64,000 nucleotides of DNA. It comes from Colwellia maritima. Its GTDB lineage: Bacteria; Pseudomonadota; Gammaproteobacteria; Enterobacterales; Alteromonadaceae. This document shows positions 9,704-19,317 of the stretch, piece by piece; positions within the stretch are counted from its first letter, which is position 1, and each line of letters begins with the position of its first letter. Below the pieces are notes generated by a model. The model was not told where the DNA came from. It saw only the letters and a program-made list of their open reading frames with translations, and made no database searches. The DNA lies in the NCBI RefSeq assembly GCF_022669015.1, contig NZ_JAKKSL010000004.1, positions 1 to 64,000 on the forward strand, given 5' to 3'. A program made the position numbers and the translations under genes.

Positions 9704-9993
9704 TATAATTTGCGCGGCCGAAAACACCTATTAAGAAAACTGACGCAAAAATTTTGTTGTACTGGGTGTTTGATTACAATTTGATACAAGTTCGATTACA
9801 AATGGCAACAACCTTGTGTTGGATCACAGCGGTTTTATCTGAGTACAATAAAGCATAAGCATCTTATTAGCAGTAGGGATAGTTTTTCTCCAAAGAGAAC
9901 TTTTATCCCACATGGCAATTGTTAGCATTCACCAACGTTAACTATCCTCTGCGTGAGTAATCATTAGTTAACAGGAACGTTACGGAACCAAAC
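9704..9993 (+). promoter_or_regulatory. Promoter and structured leader of the wecA-like gene
   Basis: A -10 TATAAT (9704-9709) with a weak CTGTAA 17 bases upstream would give a leader of about 280 bases. Near its end GGATAGTTTTTCTC (9877-9890) pairs with GAGAACTTTTATCC (9895-9908). The same GGATAGTT can instead pair perfectly with AACTATCC (9940-9947). The two structures exclude each other, as in attenuators. No ops/JUMPstart sequence was seen. The rest of the 9616-9993 gap shows nothing else. Confidence 0.4.
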
Positions 9994-11028
9994 ATGTATA
10001 CTATGACTATCGCATTCACAACTTTCTTCTTCGCATTCTTAGCAATAAAATTTTGTAAACCTGTGGCGGTTGAAATGGGCTTGGTCGACAAACCAAACGA
10101 AAGAAAACAACACTCAGGCCATATTCCTCTTATTGGTGGTATTTCCATCTTTATTGCCGTGCTAGCCGCTAGCTTACTTTGGCTTCCTGATACCCTTGAA
10201 CTACGCATGTATTTAATCGCTTCAGCCATGATGGTGTTTATTGGTGCGCTAGACGATAGATTTGATTTACGCGTTCGCATTCGTATTGTTGGCCAAATAA
10301 TAGTGGCAAGTTTAATGATATATGGCGTAGGTGGTTATGTATCTAACTTAGGTAATTTGTTTAACCAGGGCGATGTTACCCTTGGCTCAATGGGTATACT
10401 ATTTACTTACATTGGTATCATAGTGGTTATCAATGCCTATAACATGATGGATGGCATTGACGGCTTAATAGGTAGCCTGAGTATTAACACTTTTACCGCC
10501 ATTGCCATTTTATTTATTATGAGCGGGCAAACAACTTACTTAAGTTATCCTCTTATTATAGCAACAGCCATAATGCCATATTTAATGTTTAATTTAGGTT
10601 TGTTTGACAAAGTATTTGGTGAAGACACTAAAAAAATATTTATGGGTGACGCAGGCAGCATGTTTGTGGGGTTAAGCGTTATTTGGTTATTAACCATGGG
10701 AACGCAAGGCGAACAAGCTTCGTTTAGACCAGTAACTGCACTCTGGATATGTGCTATACCATTAATGGATATGTTAGCCGTTGTATTCAGACGCTATAAA
10801 AAAGGTAAATCGCCTTTTAAACCTGGCAGAGATCACCTACACCATATACTACAACGTACTGGTTTAAGCTCGAAGCAAACACTGGTGCTTATATCCACCA
10901 TCGCGGTAGTATTTTCAGGCATAGGCTTGCTAGGAGAGTATTTTGAAATTGCCGAATCAATAATGTTAATAAGCTTTATAACATTGTTTATGCTTTATAA
11001 TTTAATTATTAAGGCAATAACAAAATAG
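9994..11028 (+). CDS. wecA: WecA-type undecaprenyl-phosphate GlcNAc-1-phosphate transferase
   Basis: Intact 344-residue polytopic membrane protein of the MraY/WecA family. It shows VDKPNERKQHSGHIPLIGG near residues 31-49, DDRFD (87-91), NAYNMMDGIDG (147-157), GDAGSMFVG (218-226) and the cytoplasmic HLHH motif (281-284). The enzyme transfers a sugar-1-phosphate, usually GlcNAc, from UDP-sugar to undecaprenyl phosphate at the inner membrane, starting O-antigen or exopolysaccharide units. It stands alone, 34 kb from the polysaccharide locus at 45-57 kb that it could serve. A CGGA 7 bases before ATG 9994 supports the start. Confidence 0.9.
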   Translation: MYTMTIAFTTFFFAFLAIKFCKPVAVEMGLVDKPNERKQHSGHIPLIGGISIFIAVLAASLLWLPDTLELRMYLIASAMMVFIGALDDRFDLRVRIRIVGQIIVASLMIYGVGGYVSNLGNLFNQGDVTLGSMGILFTYIGIIVVINAYNMMDGIDGLIGSLSINTFTAIAILFIMSGQTTYLSYPLIIATAIMPYLMFNLGLFDKVFGEDTKKIFMGDAGSMFVGLSVIWLLTMGTQGEQASFRPVTALWICAIPLMDMLAVVFRRYKKGKSPFKPGRDHLHHILQRTGLSSKQTLVLISTIAVVFSGIGLLGEYFEIAESIMLISFITLFMLYNLIIKAITK

Positions 11029-11579
11029 TATTGCAGCCTATGTTGAGGCTTGTAATAATGCTAGCTGACTGTTTATGTAACGGCTTACATTTTGGCTGTA
11101 ACATTATGAATACAGCAAAATTAGTAGAAATATACCGCTAATTTTTTCAATCAAGGACTTTACTAGGCCTTGATCTGAACTTGATATTTGGTGAAAGGTT
11201 AATTTTTAAGCATTTTGCTCAGGTATATGTAAGAAATAATTAACTTTTATGTTGATTAATAAAAAATATAACGTTAATATCTTTTTGAAACAATTTGGTT
11301 GTCGGTGATGTTTTGTTTTACGTTGTATTGTTATATGTTACGTAAAGTTTAGTTTGAAGCAGAATTCCAACAGGTATTGTTTCAGGTTTTAACTATGAAT
11401 AGAGTGTTTCAACGGTTAATGTTATTTGTCGAAAAAAAACATGACATAGGTCATACTGACAGGTATTGTTTATCCGTAAAACATGATAATGTTGTAAACC
11501 GAAAAACAGGATTAAAATTTACTCATATGTTCGACATGTGCAGTATTCAAATAATATTTAAGTGAATAGGAACACTATA
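11029..11579. other. Gene-free stretch between wecA-like gene and large lipoprotein
   Basis: No credible gene in 550 bases. A small open frame at 11377-11565 has no RBS or domain. Visible structure: a weak hairpin AGCCT/AGGCT just after the wecA stop, ATCAAGG/CCTTGAT around 11150-11174, and a 13-base direct repeat ACAGGTATTGTTT at 11370-11382 and 11459-11471. The AT-rich region probably contains the promoter and a long leader for the lipoprotein gene. Confidence 0.5.
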
Positions 11580-14500
11580 ATGGTTAATAAAACTCAATTT
11601 TATAAAACAAAAGTAGCACTAGCAGTAGTACTAAGCTTAGGCTTAGCTGCATGTGGTGACTCAGACGGTGATGAGGGTAGTACTTCTACTTCAAACACTA
11701 CTGTTGACGCACCACAAAACAGCACAAGCGAACAACATGGTCTTACAGGCACTATCAGCGGTAAAGTACAAGATACTAACGGCCGTGCAGTTGTCGGTGC
11801 AATGGTTTACTTCATGGGTCAAGAAACTACTACCGATGCCGGTGGTAATTACGTTTTTGCTGACGTGTTAGTTACCAACCTTAATGGTAATAACGATAAC
11901 GGTACTGGTAATGAAGTAGATGAGATTCCTTCTGCATTAACAGTAACTATTATGGGTCCTGTGGTTACCTTTCTGCTGTTGTAAATGTTACACCTCAAGC
12001 GGTAGTTAACAATACAGGTACAAATACTGCTAACGGCGGTAGCGCAGACGTAACTGCATCAACTTTTGTTGATGGTTTTGCAGCTGAAGCTGGTATCGCA
12101 GTTATTGCTCAAGAAAATGCAATGGTTACTGGTTACCTACGTATAGGTAATGCCACTCCTGCAGAAGGCGAAACAGTTTATTTAGATTTTACTGGTTATT
12201 CAGCTGCTAATGCTACATTGGCAGGTTCTCTTGGTGGTACTGTTGGTGCCGTAGTAACTGTTACTCCAGGTGAATACACTGCAGTAACTGCAGCTGACGG
12301 TTCTTTCACGTTTGAAAATGTTCCTGCTGACTCTTCTTTTGTTTTAGGTGTTAAAGGTAAAACAATCTCAACTGCTGATACAGATGCAACTTCAAACGGT
12401 TCAAATAACAGTGGTAATGCTGCTACTGATACTGATGGTGCAATTGTTGTTGCAACACCTTTCGAACAAGATGAAAACTTTGTTGGTACTTTCGAAGTTA
12501 TCGACAATGAGTTCGCTGTAGAAGTAGATGTTAAATACGCTCCTTGGGTTGCTTCAGTAAATGGCGTCTTAAACCCAACTGTTGGTATTTTAGATAATGG
12601 CGTAACTTACGGTGACCTTGATGATGGTATTAATAAAGAAATCGTTATCAACTTTAGTGAAGCATTGGATACTACTAAATTTGACTCAAGTAAAGTAAAA
12701 GTTGCAGAAACAGGAGCTCAGTATTTAGCAACTGATTCAGTTACATTAAGCCCTGACGGTTTATCTTTAACAGTAGTGTTTACTGAAGAGTTAGCGCCAG
12801 GTACTAAATTTACAGTATTTATTTCACAAGCTTCTTCAATTGATGATGAAGGCAATGCCTTAGTTATTACTCGTGATATTACTAATGCCGCAACTGCAAC
12901 TAATGCAGCACCATATGCTGATGGTAGTAATACTACTATTGTTTATGATGACTTAAGCCCAATTACTACTAAAGCTAAATACATCGAAGTTAATCTTTGT
13001 ACATACTTAGACGGTAATTCAGGTGTTGAAGGTGCTACTGCAGCACAAGTGTTTGATGAAGATACTGCTGCCGATGGTACTACAGCCGGTTTACAAGCAT
13101 ACTCAGACGCATTCCGTGATGCTGAAAATTCAGAAGATAATGGTCTTGGTACAGCAACAGATATCGCACAATTAAACGGTCAAGTGGTTGGTACTTCTGC
13201 TAAGTTGAAAGCATTAGGTGATGCTGTATTAGGTGTTATTGGTCTTGGTGAAACAATTGATGAAGTAGATGCTGATTTCCCATGGGTAACTATTAATACA
13301 GGTAATGCAAGTTCTTTCACTATAAGTACTGGTAGTACCGATGCTAATGTAGTTAAAATTGCAGACGACAGTGCAGTTGCTTATGTTGGTACTACTACCA
13401 CTACTGCTGCAATAGCCGCTTCTAGTGCTTCTGCTAGTGTTGGTGTTGATTACGGTATTGATGGCGCTAAAGATGGTGATAAAGTTACCGTTACCTTTAT
13501 GGATGACTTCGGTGTTGCTGCTGAAAGTGAAGAAATTACATTAATTGATGCTTTACCTCCAGTAACGACGCTACAAGAAAGCTATGACCTATCTAGTGCC
13601 GCAGCTGTTTACGGTAAAATTTTATCTACAGCGGGTGAAGCAGAATACGGTAATGGTGGTGAAGTAGTTAATGATGGCTCTGCAGCAACTGCGGGTAATC
13701 CAATAATATGGGTTCAACCTCGTCATTTACAACAAAAAGGCAACAATAATGCTACACCATCACGTGATTCAGAAAATACATATGGTACTTTGTCTAACTT
13801 AAGTGGTCGTTTAGATCTTGGTGAAACTGGCTTTACAACAGCTACTTATATTGATAATCGTGCTACTTATGATGCTGAAGCTTTCAGTGATTGGGCAGCA
13901 ACAAGCATTAGCAATGAAATTGGTATTGACTTCTCTGAAGATATTGCAACAACAACAACAGCTCCAACAGTAAGCGGTATTACAACTGGTCTTTCTGGTT
14001 ATGTAGCTAACAATGACGTTGCGAATGATGTTGATGGTAACCCAGTGCCTAATGGCGCTGATTTAGTTCAAGTTACTGTTGCTGACGTGATGACACTTGC
14101 AAACGTAGATAACACTGGCTTTATTGACTTTGTTGCTGCGATACGTGACACCTCTGATGCAGAAAACGTAGCCAATGCTGATACTAATGCTAAAGTTATC
14201 TTCCGTGATGCAATGCCTCCATTCGTAGAAAGTGCTGAGTGGGATGGAACAGAAATTGAATTAACATTCAATGAAGCTGTTAACATTAGTGCAGTAACAA
14301 CTATTACATTAGTTAATCCAGTTAACACAGCTGTAACTGTTTCAGTTACATTAGATCCAAATAAACTAGCGACAGATGATAGTGGTTTTGCTATGTCAAA
14401 TGGCAATAAAACAGTTACTGTAAATGTTTCTGGCACAGCCGGCATTAATACAGTGTTTGAAGGTTCTACAACTGCAAATCAAGAGTTCTTCTATGAAGAT

Positions 14501-15191
14501 GGTGGAAACACTGGTGATGACCAACATGCGATTCTTCGTTGGGATAATATTACTGATGCGACATCAGCGGCTAATAAATGGGATACATTTACTCCAAAGA
14601 GCAGCAGATCTAGCCGGTAGCCAAGGATCTACTCTTGGAGTTTTTGCTGACCGTTGGGAAGTTGAAGCACCACAGTTCTTGATGGTGAATGGTGTTGGAT
14701 CTTATCAATACACTGTTTCAACGTCTGGTTATGATGATGGTGGTGTGAATGGTGATGATGATGGTACAGTAACTTATACTATTAACTTCTCACATCCAAT
14801 TGATTTGTCAGTATCTAATGCGTTCTCGGATGCTATTGATACTTACTTAGGTAACCCTGGTTTCCCTCTACCAACCAATGCAGCTATAACTGCTAGCACT
14901 GCTAACAACGCAGGTGTTACTTTATTGGATACTGTGTTCCAAGTAGAAGTTGATGGTGTTTCTGATAATAACTCGCCATTTGTACTTGCAACTACACCAG
15001 TATCTGCAGTTGCATTACACGGTGCGTTTACTTTAAGTTCAGATCAACGTGTTATTACATTAACCGTTACTGGTTTAGCTGATACTATTTTGTTCGGTCA
15101 AACTACTGTTGAGTTTGATGTACCAACTACAAGTGCATTAACTGCTGAACAAACGTCTGCAGCTCCATTTGCATGGCAAAATGTAAACTAA
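11580..15191 (+). CDS. Large surface lipoprotein with Ig-like/SbsA-like domains (two frameshifts)
   Basis: Three frames combine to about 1200 residues. The signal peptide ends in the lipobox LAACGDSDG (Cys25). A Ser/Thr/Asn-rich linker follows, then a carboxypeptidase-regulatory-like beta domain (TGTISGKVQDTNGRAVVGAMV), another such domain (AADGSFTFENVPA), and SbsA-like Big_5 domains (GDLDDGINKEIVINFSEALD, GLSLTVVFTEELAPGTKFTV). A further edge-strand segment lies at WDGTEIELTFNEAVNISAV. Breaks lie at about 11956 and 14597-14600. The ATG at 11580 follows AGGAA by seven bases. Composition is very rich in Thr, Ala, Asn, Asp and Gly with few basic residues, as in secreted adhesin-like proteins. 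A structural or adhesive outer-membrane role is inferred. Confidence 0.8.
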
Positions 15192-15217
15192 TCACTTTTT
15201 AATAAAGTGTTTAAACT

Positions 15218-15243
15218 ATAAAGGAGGCTTGGCCTCCTTTTTT
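15218..15243 (+). terminator. Rho-independent terminator after the large lipoprotein
   Basis: AAAGGAGGC and GCCTCCTTT form a nearly perfect stem around TTG, followed by TTTT. It separates the lipoprotein from the Sel1-repeat gene. Confidence 0.85.
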
Positions 15244-15260
15244 ATATCATGAGGATGTTA

Positions 15261-16090
15261 ATGAACAAGGCTAAATTTTTTAATTTAATTGTTATCTTTA
15301 TCTTGTTAATTAGTACTAGTCTATTAGCAGCTGATAATCAAAAGATCATGCATTCGTTAGTTGCAAAAGGAAAAAAATATGCAACTTTTCAAGAATACAA
15401 AAAAGCTGAAAATTTTTATTTACAAGCTGTGGAGCTTCAATCGGCAGAAGCTGCATATTTATTAGCGACACATTTTATCAATGGTTATGGGCGAGAAGTA
15501 GATATCGAGCAGGCTATTAATTGGTATACAAAATCAACTGAACTAGGCTACATAAGAGCTAATTATGAACTAGGTGTAGTATATTATAAATATAAGCATA
15601 ACATTAGCAAAGCACAACAATATTTCGAGCAAGCTGTTGCTTTAGGTGATATTGATGCTTATCATGATTTAGCTATATTACATATCAATAAAAAAGAATA
15701 TAAAAAAGCTTTGAAACTATTAATTCATTCTAATGTCAAATTTCATGGGCCGAGTCAATATACATTAGCTCAATTTTATTTATTTAATATTGAGGTTAAT
15801 AAAAATGTTAATACGGCGGTCAATCTATTAAGTCAAGCATCTGAAAATAATTACATGCCTGCAATGGCACAATTAGGTAAAATTTATGCGTCAGGGGAAT
15901 TAGTTAATAAGGACCTTGAACGAGCTGAAGAGTTATTTGAAAAATGCTATAGATTAGAGAAAAAAATGGGTTAGATTTAGCGAAAGTATTATTTGAACAA
16001 AATAAAATACCACAAGCAAAAGAACTTTTAAAAAAGCTGTCACAAGCCGGAAATAAAAAAGCTAATGACATATTGAAAAAACTAAATTAA
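15261..16090 (+). CDS. Exported Sel1-like/TPR repeat protein (frameshifted near the end)
   Basis: Signal peptide at the N-terminus (FFNLIVIFILLISTSLLAA), then about six Sel1-type helical repeats (AAYLLATHFINGYG, IEQAINWYTKSTELGYIRANYELG, ISKAQQYFEQAVALGDIDAYHDLA, and so on). The frame breaks at 15960-15967 in a run of seven A; eight A would continue as NGLDLAKVLFEQNKIPQAKELL to a stop at 16090, adding one more repeat. The start at 15261 is preferred over ATGs at 15249 and 15255 because GAGG lies six bases before it. Periplasmic scaffold function is inferred from the repeats only. Confidence 0.8.
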
Positions 16091-16163
16091 TGCATACCTT
16101 TATTGTATTAATTATTAATTATTAATTATTAATTATTAAATTTTATTGTAGGATACTATCTGT

Positions 16164-16646
16164 ATGAAGAAAACATTAATTATATTTATTGTAATTGTAG
16201 GAAGTTATTTATTGTTTGATAAGTTTACCACAGAAGAAGAATCTATAGACGTTACTGTAGCTTCGGTTTCTACAGACAACATAGCTCTGAAAGAAAAGCC
16301 TGCGCAGCAGTACGAAGTAGAAGCAAGTGATATTCTAGAAACTAAGGAAATCGATAGTGAGTTTATTGGAGGAGTTTATACGGCGACCTTGAATGAAGAA
16401 AATATAAAAGCCAATTTACGTTTTTCATTTTCGAATGACGGTACGTTTACTGATTACCGAGATATGAGTTACCCGAAATCAGTAGCCGGAGAAACTAGCG
16501 GAACTTATGTTGTTGATGGTGCCTTGATAATATTAACCTACCCAGAAACTCGGGACACAGAAGTGTTTAAATTTTCTGAATCGATTATGACTTTACATAA
16601 AGATGGCACACTTAAAACAGGTGTTGTTGTATTAACAAAACAATAG
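16164..16646 (+). CDS. Small anchored protein, unknown family (paralogue of 18185-18520)
   Basis: 160 residues with an N-terminal hydrophobic anchor (LIIFIVIVGSYLLF), an acidic linker and a compact beta-rich C-terminal domain (FIGGVYTATLNEE, LRFSFSNDGTFTDYRDM, TSGTYVVDGALIILTYPETRD). The pattern of a 'growth/extra residue' beta barrel suggests a lipocalin-like or META-like fold, but no family is recognised. The same domain appears on the opposite strand at 18185-18520 with a different C-terminus. Preceded by a short run of TTAATTA repeats (about 16107-16138). Confidence 0.65.
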   Translation: MKKTLIIFIVIVGSYLLFDKFTTEEESIDVTVASVSTDNIALKEKPAQQYEVEASDILETKEIDSEFIGGVYTATLNEENIKANLRFSFSNDGTFTDYRDMSYPKSVAGETSGTYVVDGALIILTYPETRDTEVFKFSESIMTLHKDGTLKTGVVVLTKQ

Positions 16647-16657
16647 TTAGCTTAAAT

Positions 16658-16703
16658 AAAGGGTGACAAATAAATAAGGTACAAGTAATTTGTCACCCTT
16701 TTT
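16658..16703 (+). terminator. Rho-independent terminator
   Basis: AAAGGGTGACAAAT pairs with ATTTGTCACCCTTT, a 14-base perfect stem around a 16-base loop, followed by TT. It ends the 16164-16646 gene. Confidence 0.85.
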
Positions 16704-16797
16704 CCACCATAGTCAATTTGAACACCTTGGTCGCAATGTAGCTACATTGAAGTTACATTTACTGAAAAACCACTTATATAATTTTGTCTCTGACTCT

Positions 16798-16960
16798 TCA
16801 TTGGCGTTGGGAGCCAATAAATTCTGCACAGGCCATAAACTGTGCACTGACTGAATCAAATGGATTACGATTATCTTTTTCTACAGACGAGCGAGAGTAG
16901 ATGGTGCAGCGTTTAATACCTAATTGTTCAATGTCATTAGGGAGTATTGATATGAAATCA
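16798..16960 (-). pseudogene. N-terminal remnant of a serine recombinase
   Basis: Reading on the minus strand gives IEQLGIKRCTIYSRSSVEKD, then NPFDSVSAQFMACAEFIGSQ and a stop at 16798. This is the first strand and helix of the serine recombinase (resolvase/invertase) domain, with the catalytic Ser expected in the SRSS segment (usually YTRKSS). Everything after about residue 50 is missing. It lies next to the Fic relic in the decayed mobile zone and could be a trace of the integrating element. Confidence 0.6.
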
Positions 16961-16987
16961 GCTCTTATTAGCCTGTTACACAGCCTT

Positions 16988-17699
16988 TCATGCAGAAAAT
17001 TCAGAGGGGCGTAAACCATAACGAGCTAACACGCCTTCATGCAATCGTCTCAACTCTTCTACAATTAAAGCTTGTAGATCATTTTGCTCAGCAGCAGGAA
17101 TTTCTTTTTTTATTACTTGCTTAATAAGAGTAAACGGATCTTGTTCAGAACTAGTCACAACCAGATGAATAGTTTGCTTGATAAAGTCTCGCCAAGTCAG
17201 GCGTAATAGATCTGGCTCTGCCAAATCTTGCTTTATCGCCAAGTACTCTTGCGTTGAACGCTCATAAGCCCAAACATAAAGATCGCGCAATAATTCAACT
17301 CGAGTCATTTCATAAATGCCCAAGGTAGCCCTACTATATGCTTGCTCTGGTACGTCGAGAAAAGTTAACGGACATAGGTTAGCGAGAAATAGTGGCAGGT
17401 TCGCAGTCAAGCGGGATGTGCGTTTATTAATATCAGCAAACGGCTGCAAATAAGGTAAGTGCACCATCATAAAAAAAGATTGCTCAAAAGCATCGCTAAT
17501 CTGGCTAGCTTTGTTAAGCAAAATATCAAGCGCCTCTGCCATCTCCTCTTGCAATTACCAACCCATCTTCAACCAACTTAGCAACTTGTCGCTGCGCTGA
17601 ACGTCTGGCTATATCAGGATGCATGGTCATGAGCTCTGCCATCGACACCCTGTTGATGGCTGTATTAATGCTGTTCAATAATTCAATGGTTGATGACAT
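16988..17699 (-). pseudogene. Fic-family protein with large internal deletion
   Basis: The N-terminal winged helix (MSSTIELLNSINTAINRVSM, RRSAQRQVAKLVEDGLVIARG) begins at ATG 17699. It is joined out of frame at about 17550 to the Fic core (DAFEQSFFMMVHLPYLQPFA, DINKRTSRLTANLPLF) and the C-terminal helices. In full-length relatives roughly 200 residues lie between these parts, so this is a true deletion. The Fic motif is the QPF..NKR variant, with Gln at the usual catalytic His position. The end reads RPSEFSA then TGA where relatives have Trp, so the last residues are also lost. Fic proteins AMPylate or otherwise modify target proteins; this copy is very unlikely to work. Confidence 0.75.
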
Positions 17700-17708
17700 A
17701 GTACTTTT

Positions 17709-17777
17709 GACGCAATTATGGCGCATTTTCTGGGATTGCGCCACTGCAAACGAATCGCTTGGCGCAATTATGGCGCG
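17709..17777. promoter_or_regulatory. Repeated operators between fic relic and parD relic, copy 1
   Basis: CGCAATTATGGCGC occurs twice (17711-17724 and 17763-17776) in the divergent Fic/ParD promoter region, with a further half-site ATTGCGCC between. The arms GCGC..GCGC make each site palindromic. They are likely sites for the Fic winged-helix domain or the ParD antitoxin. The same block recurs at about 38.0 kb. Confidence 0.6.
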
Positions 17778-17865
17778 TTTCTACACTTGATGTGATCAAC
17801 TATTGCCATAGTGGTTAACAAACGCTATATCCATAATTGTTAAATATGAATGTTTGAGGTGAATT

Positions 17866-18112
17866 ATGGCGACTACCACTTAAGCCTTGGTGTGCACTGG
17901 GAGGTGTTCATTAATAATGAAGTTTCCGGCGATCGTTTATGCTCCGTAAGTGAAGTGGTACGAGATGCCCTGCTTGCCATGGAAGAACGCAAAAACAAAC
18001 TGGAAGGCTTACGCTACCATTTAGCCGAAGGCGCTACCCGACTTGCAAGGGGGACTTTGTAGGGAAATTCTCTATGAATTCACTCATCAATGACCTTGAT
18101 GCTGAGTCCTGA
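17866..18112 (+). pseudogene. ParD-like antitoxin relic, copy 1
   Basis: Comparing both copies gives a ParD/CopG-type antitoxin of about 83 residues: MATTDLSLGEHWEMFI, then the ribbon-helix-helix core with DVVRDALRAMEERKSKLEAL and a C-terminal DFVDNFSMDSLINALDAES. In this copy a base is lost at codon 5 (ACCACTTAA) and another in a G run near 18053, so no full product is made. No ParE toxin follows it. It is divergent from the Fic relic, an unusual partner for a ParD protein. Confidence 0.7.
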
Positions 18113-18184
18113 TACCTAAATCCAAAGCCACAGAGGCTCTGAAACTATCTGCTTTGTGATTTTGAATATTACTTTATAAAACAA

Positions 18185-18520
18185 TTAAAGCACTTCACCA
18201 TGTTGGTCATTGGCAACAACTTGATCGCCAGTTTTCATCATCGTCAATGAGGCAATAAGACCACCATATTCTGTTTCAGATTTTATTGTCATTTCGGCGG
18301 TATCTACTGGAAAAGTCATCTTATCTCGTTCTGCAGGGAATACTAGATCAACGGTATTACCTTTTATAAAGTAAGTCCCTTCAATAGTACCCGCTAAATC
18401 TGGGTTGGGACTAATCATTTGTCTGTTAAGTTCGAATTTTCCATTTGATGAAAAAGTAAAAACCTGACTGGTTTCGGTTGTTTCAGTCGTAATATTTAAT
18501 ACATAACGACCGTCAAGCAT
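18185..18520 (-). CDS. Chimeric small protein: paralogue domain ending in peroxidase-tail repeat
   Basis: 111 residues. The first 95 resemble the C-terminal domain of the 16164-16646 protein (GRYVLNITTE, VFTFSSNGKFELNRQM, GTIEGTYFIKGNTVDLVFPAERD). The anchor is missing, and an in-frame stop lies upstream. The last residues, GDQVVANDQHGEVL, are the tail of the di-haem peroxidase (GDQVIAIDQHGEVL) supplied by repeat R1. So the reading frame was captured by, or fused to, the repeat. Expression is unproven; no clear RBS precedes ATG 18520. Confidence 0.55.
   Translation of the reverse strand: MLDGRYVLNITTETTETSQVFTFSSNGKFELNRQMISPNPDLAGTIEGTYFIKGNTVDLVFPAERDKMTFPVDTAEMTIKSETEYGGLIASLTMMKTGDQVVANDQHGEVL
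18189..18249 (-). repeat. Peroxidase-tail repeat R1
   Basis: AGCACTTCACCATGTTGGTC begins a copy of the 3' end of the peroxidase gene at 43360. After GATCGCC, 12 bases are missing relative to other copies, and homology resumes with GTTTTCATCATCG. The outside flank AAAACAATTAAAGCAC is shared with R5 at 42.4 kb. Confidence 0.85.
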
Positions 18521-18675
18521 GGTGCTCTTATTTTCATCGACATTTTTTAGTTTTACCGTTGGAACCCTCGCTTAACTTAGTAAATACAACCCTGCTTAGT
18601 TAAAAATAAGTAATACACTTGCTTAAGACGGTGAGATAAGCGAGTATTATGTTAATGACAATAGAAGGAGTTTGT

Positions 18676-19317
18676 ATGAAAAACATAGTTAAGTGTTCTC
18701 TTGCCTTGGTGGTATTGCAGTTAGCAGGTTGTGGCTCAACGTCAAATGAATCAACCAATGTGTACAAAAGCAGTATATATAATGATCCGGCCAAAGTTGA
18801 TAGCAATGTTGTGCAGGGTATAGGTATTGAATCACAAGACATTCTAGCGATGACAGACTATATTATGGGATCGATTATGGCTGAAGGGCGTATTGTCGAT
18901 AGAAGTACAGCCGCTCGGGTGGTGCTAGACAGTAAATATTTCATCAACGAGTCATCTTCACGTATTAATAAAAACCTACTTACCGACAGATTAAGAATAC
19001 AACTTAACAGTAAAGCAAGCGATAAACTTGTTTTTGTTGGTAGGGAGTATATCGCAATGATTGAAAAAGAAAGAGCCTTAAAAAGAACAGGCACAACGGA
19101 TGCAGGTACCATCAGAACAACCAGTGCTACTGCAGGTGCAGACTTTCGTTTAACGGGAAGAATATCTTCACTCGACGCGGTAAATTCTGATACTCAACAA
19201 ACGTCTAGATATCACCAAATAATTTTTGAATTGTATGATTTAGAATTAGGTACTGTTGCTTGGAATGGCATATATGAATTCAAGAAAACAGCGCAAGATA
19301 ATGTCATTTATAGGTAA
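18676..19317 (+). CDS. LpoB-like penicillin-binding-protein activator lipoprotein
   Basis: Signal peptide with lipobox LAGCGSTS (Cys19 from ATG 18676, which has GGAG six bases upstream). The mature protein has the LpoB pattern: IESQDILAMTDYIMGSI, DRLRIQLNSK, FVGREYIAMIEKERAL, then ADFRLTGRISSLDAVNS and YHQIIFELYDLELGTVAW, closing with YEFKK..DNVIYR. E. coli LpoB is an outer-membrane lipoprotein that reaches through the peptidoglycan to activate PBP1b. Here the gene overlaps a COG3014 gene, so they are co-transcribed. It could be the true LpoB or a paralogue dedicated to this operon. Confidence 0.85.
   Translation: MKNIVKCSLALVVLQLAGCGSTSNESTNVYKSSIYNDPAKVDSNVVQGIGIESQDILAMTDYIMGSIMAEGRIVDRSTAARVVLDSKYFINESSSRINKNLLTDRLRIQLNSKASDKLVFVGREYIAMIEKERALKRTGTTDAGTIRTTSATAGADFRLTGRISSLDAVNSDTQQTSRYHQIIFELYDLELGTVAWNGIYEFKKTAQDNVIYR

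Larger units (their letters stand above)
17615..18172. repeat. Duplicated Fic/ParD module, copy 1
   Basis: This block (5' part of fic, operators, parD relic and a 60-base 3' flank containing CAGAGGCTCTG) is repeated at 37881-38463 with high identity. Copy 2 carries about 23 extra bases in the operator region. Copy 1 is followed within 20 bases by peroxidase-tail repeat R1. Copy 2 is preceded directly by tail repeat R4. Confidence 0.85.

Noticed and set aside
11377..11565. Small open frame of 62 codons before the lipoprotein
   Set aside because: No RBS, no recognisable domain and AT-rich random composition; likely leader sequence.
18600..18842. Minus-strand open frame opposite the LpoB-like start
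   Set aside because: Overlaps the clear lipoprotein signal peptide and RBS of the plus-strand gene; shadow.
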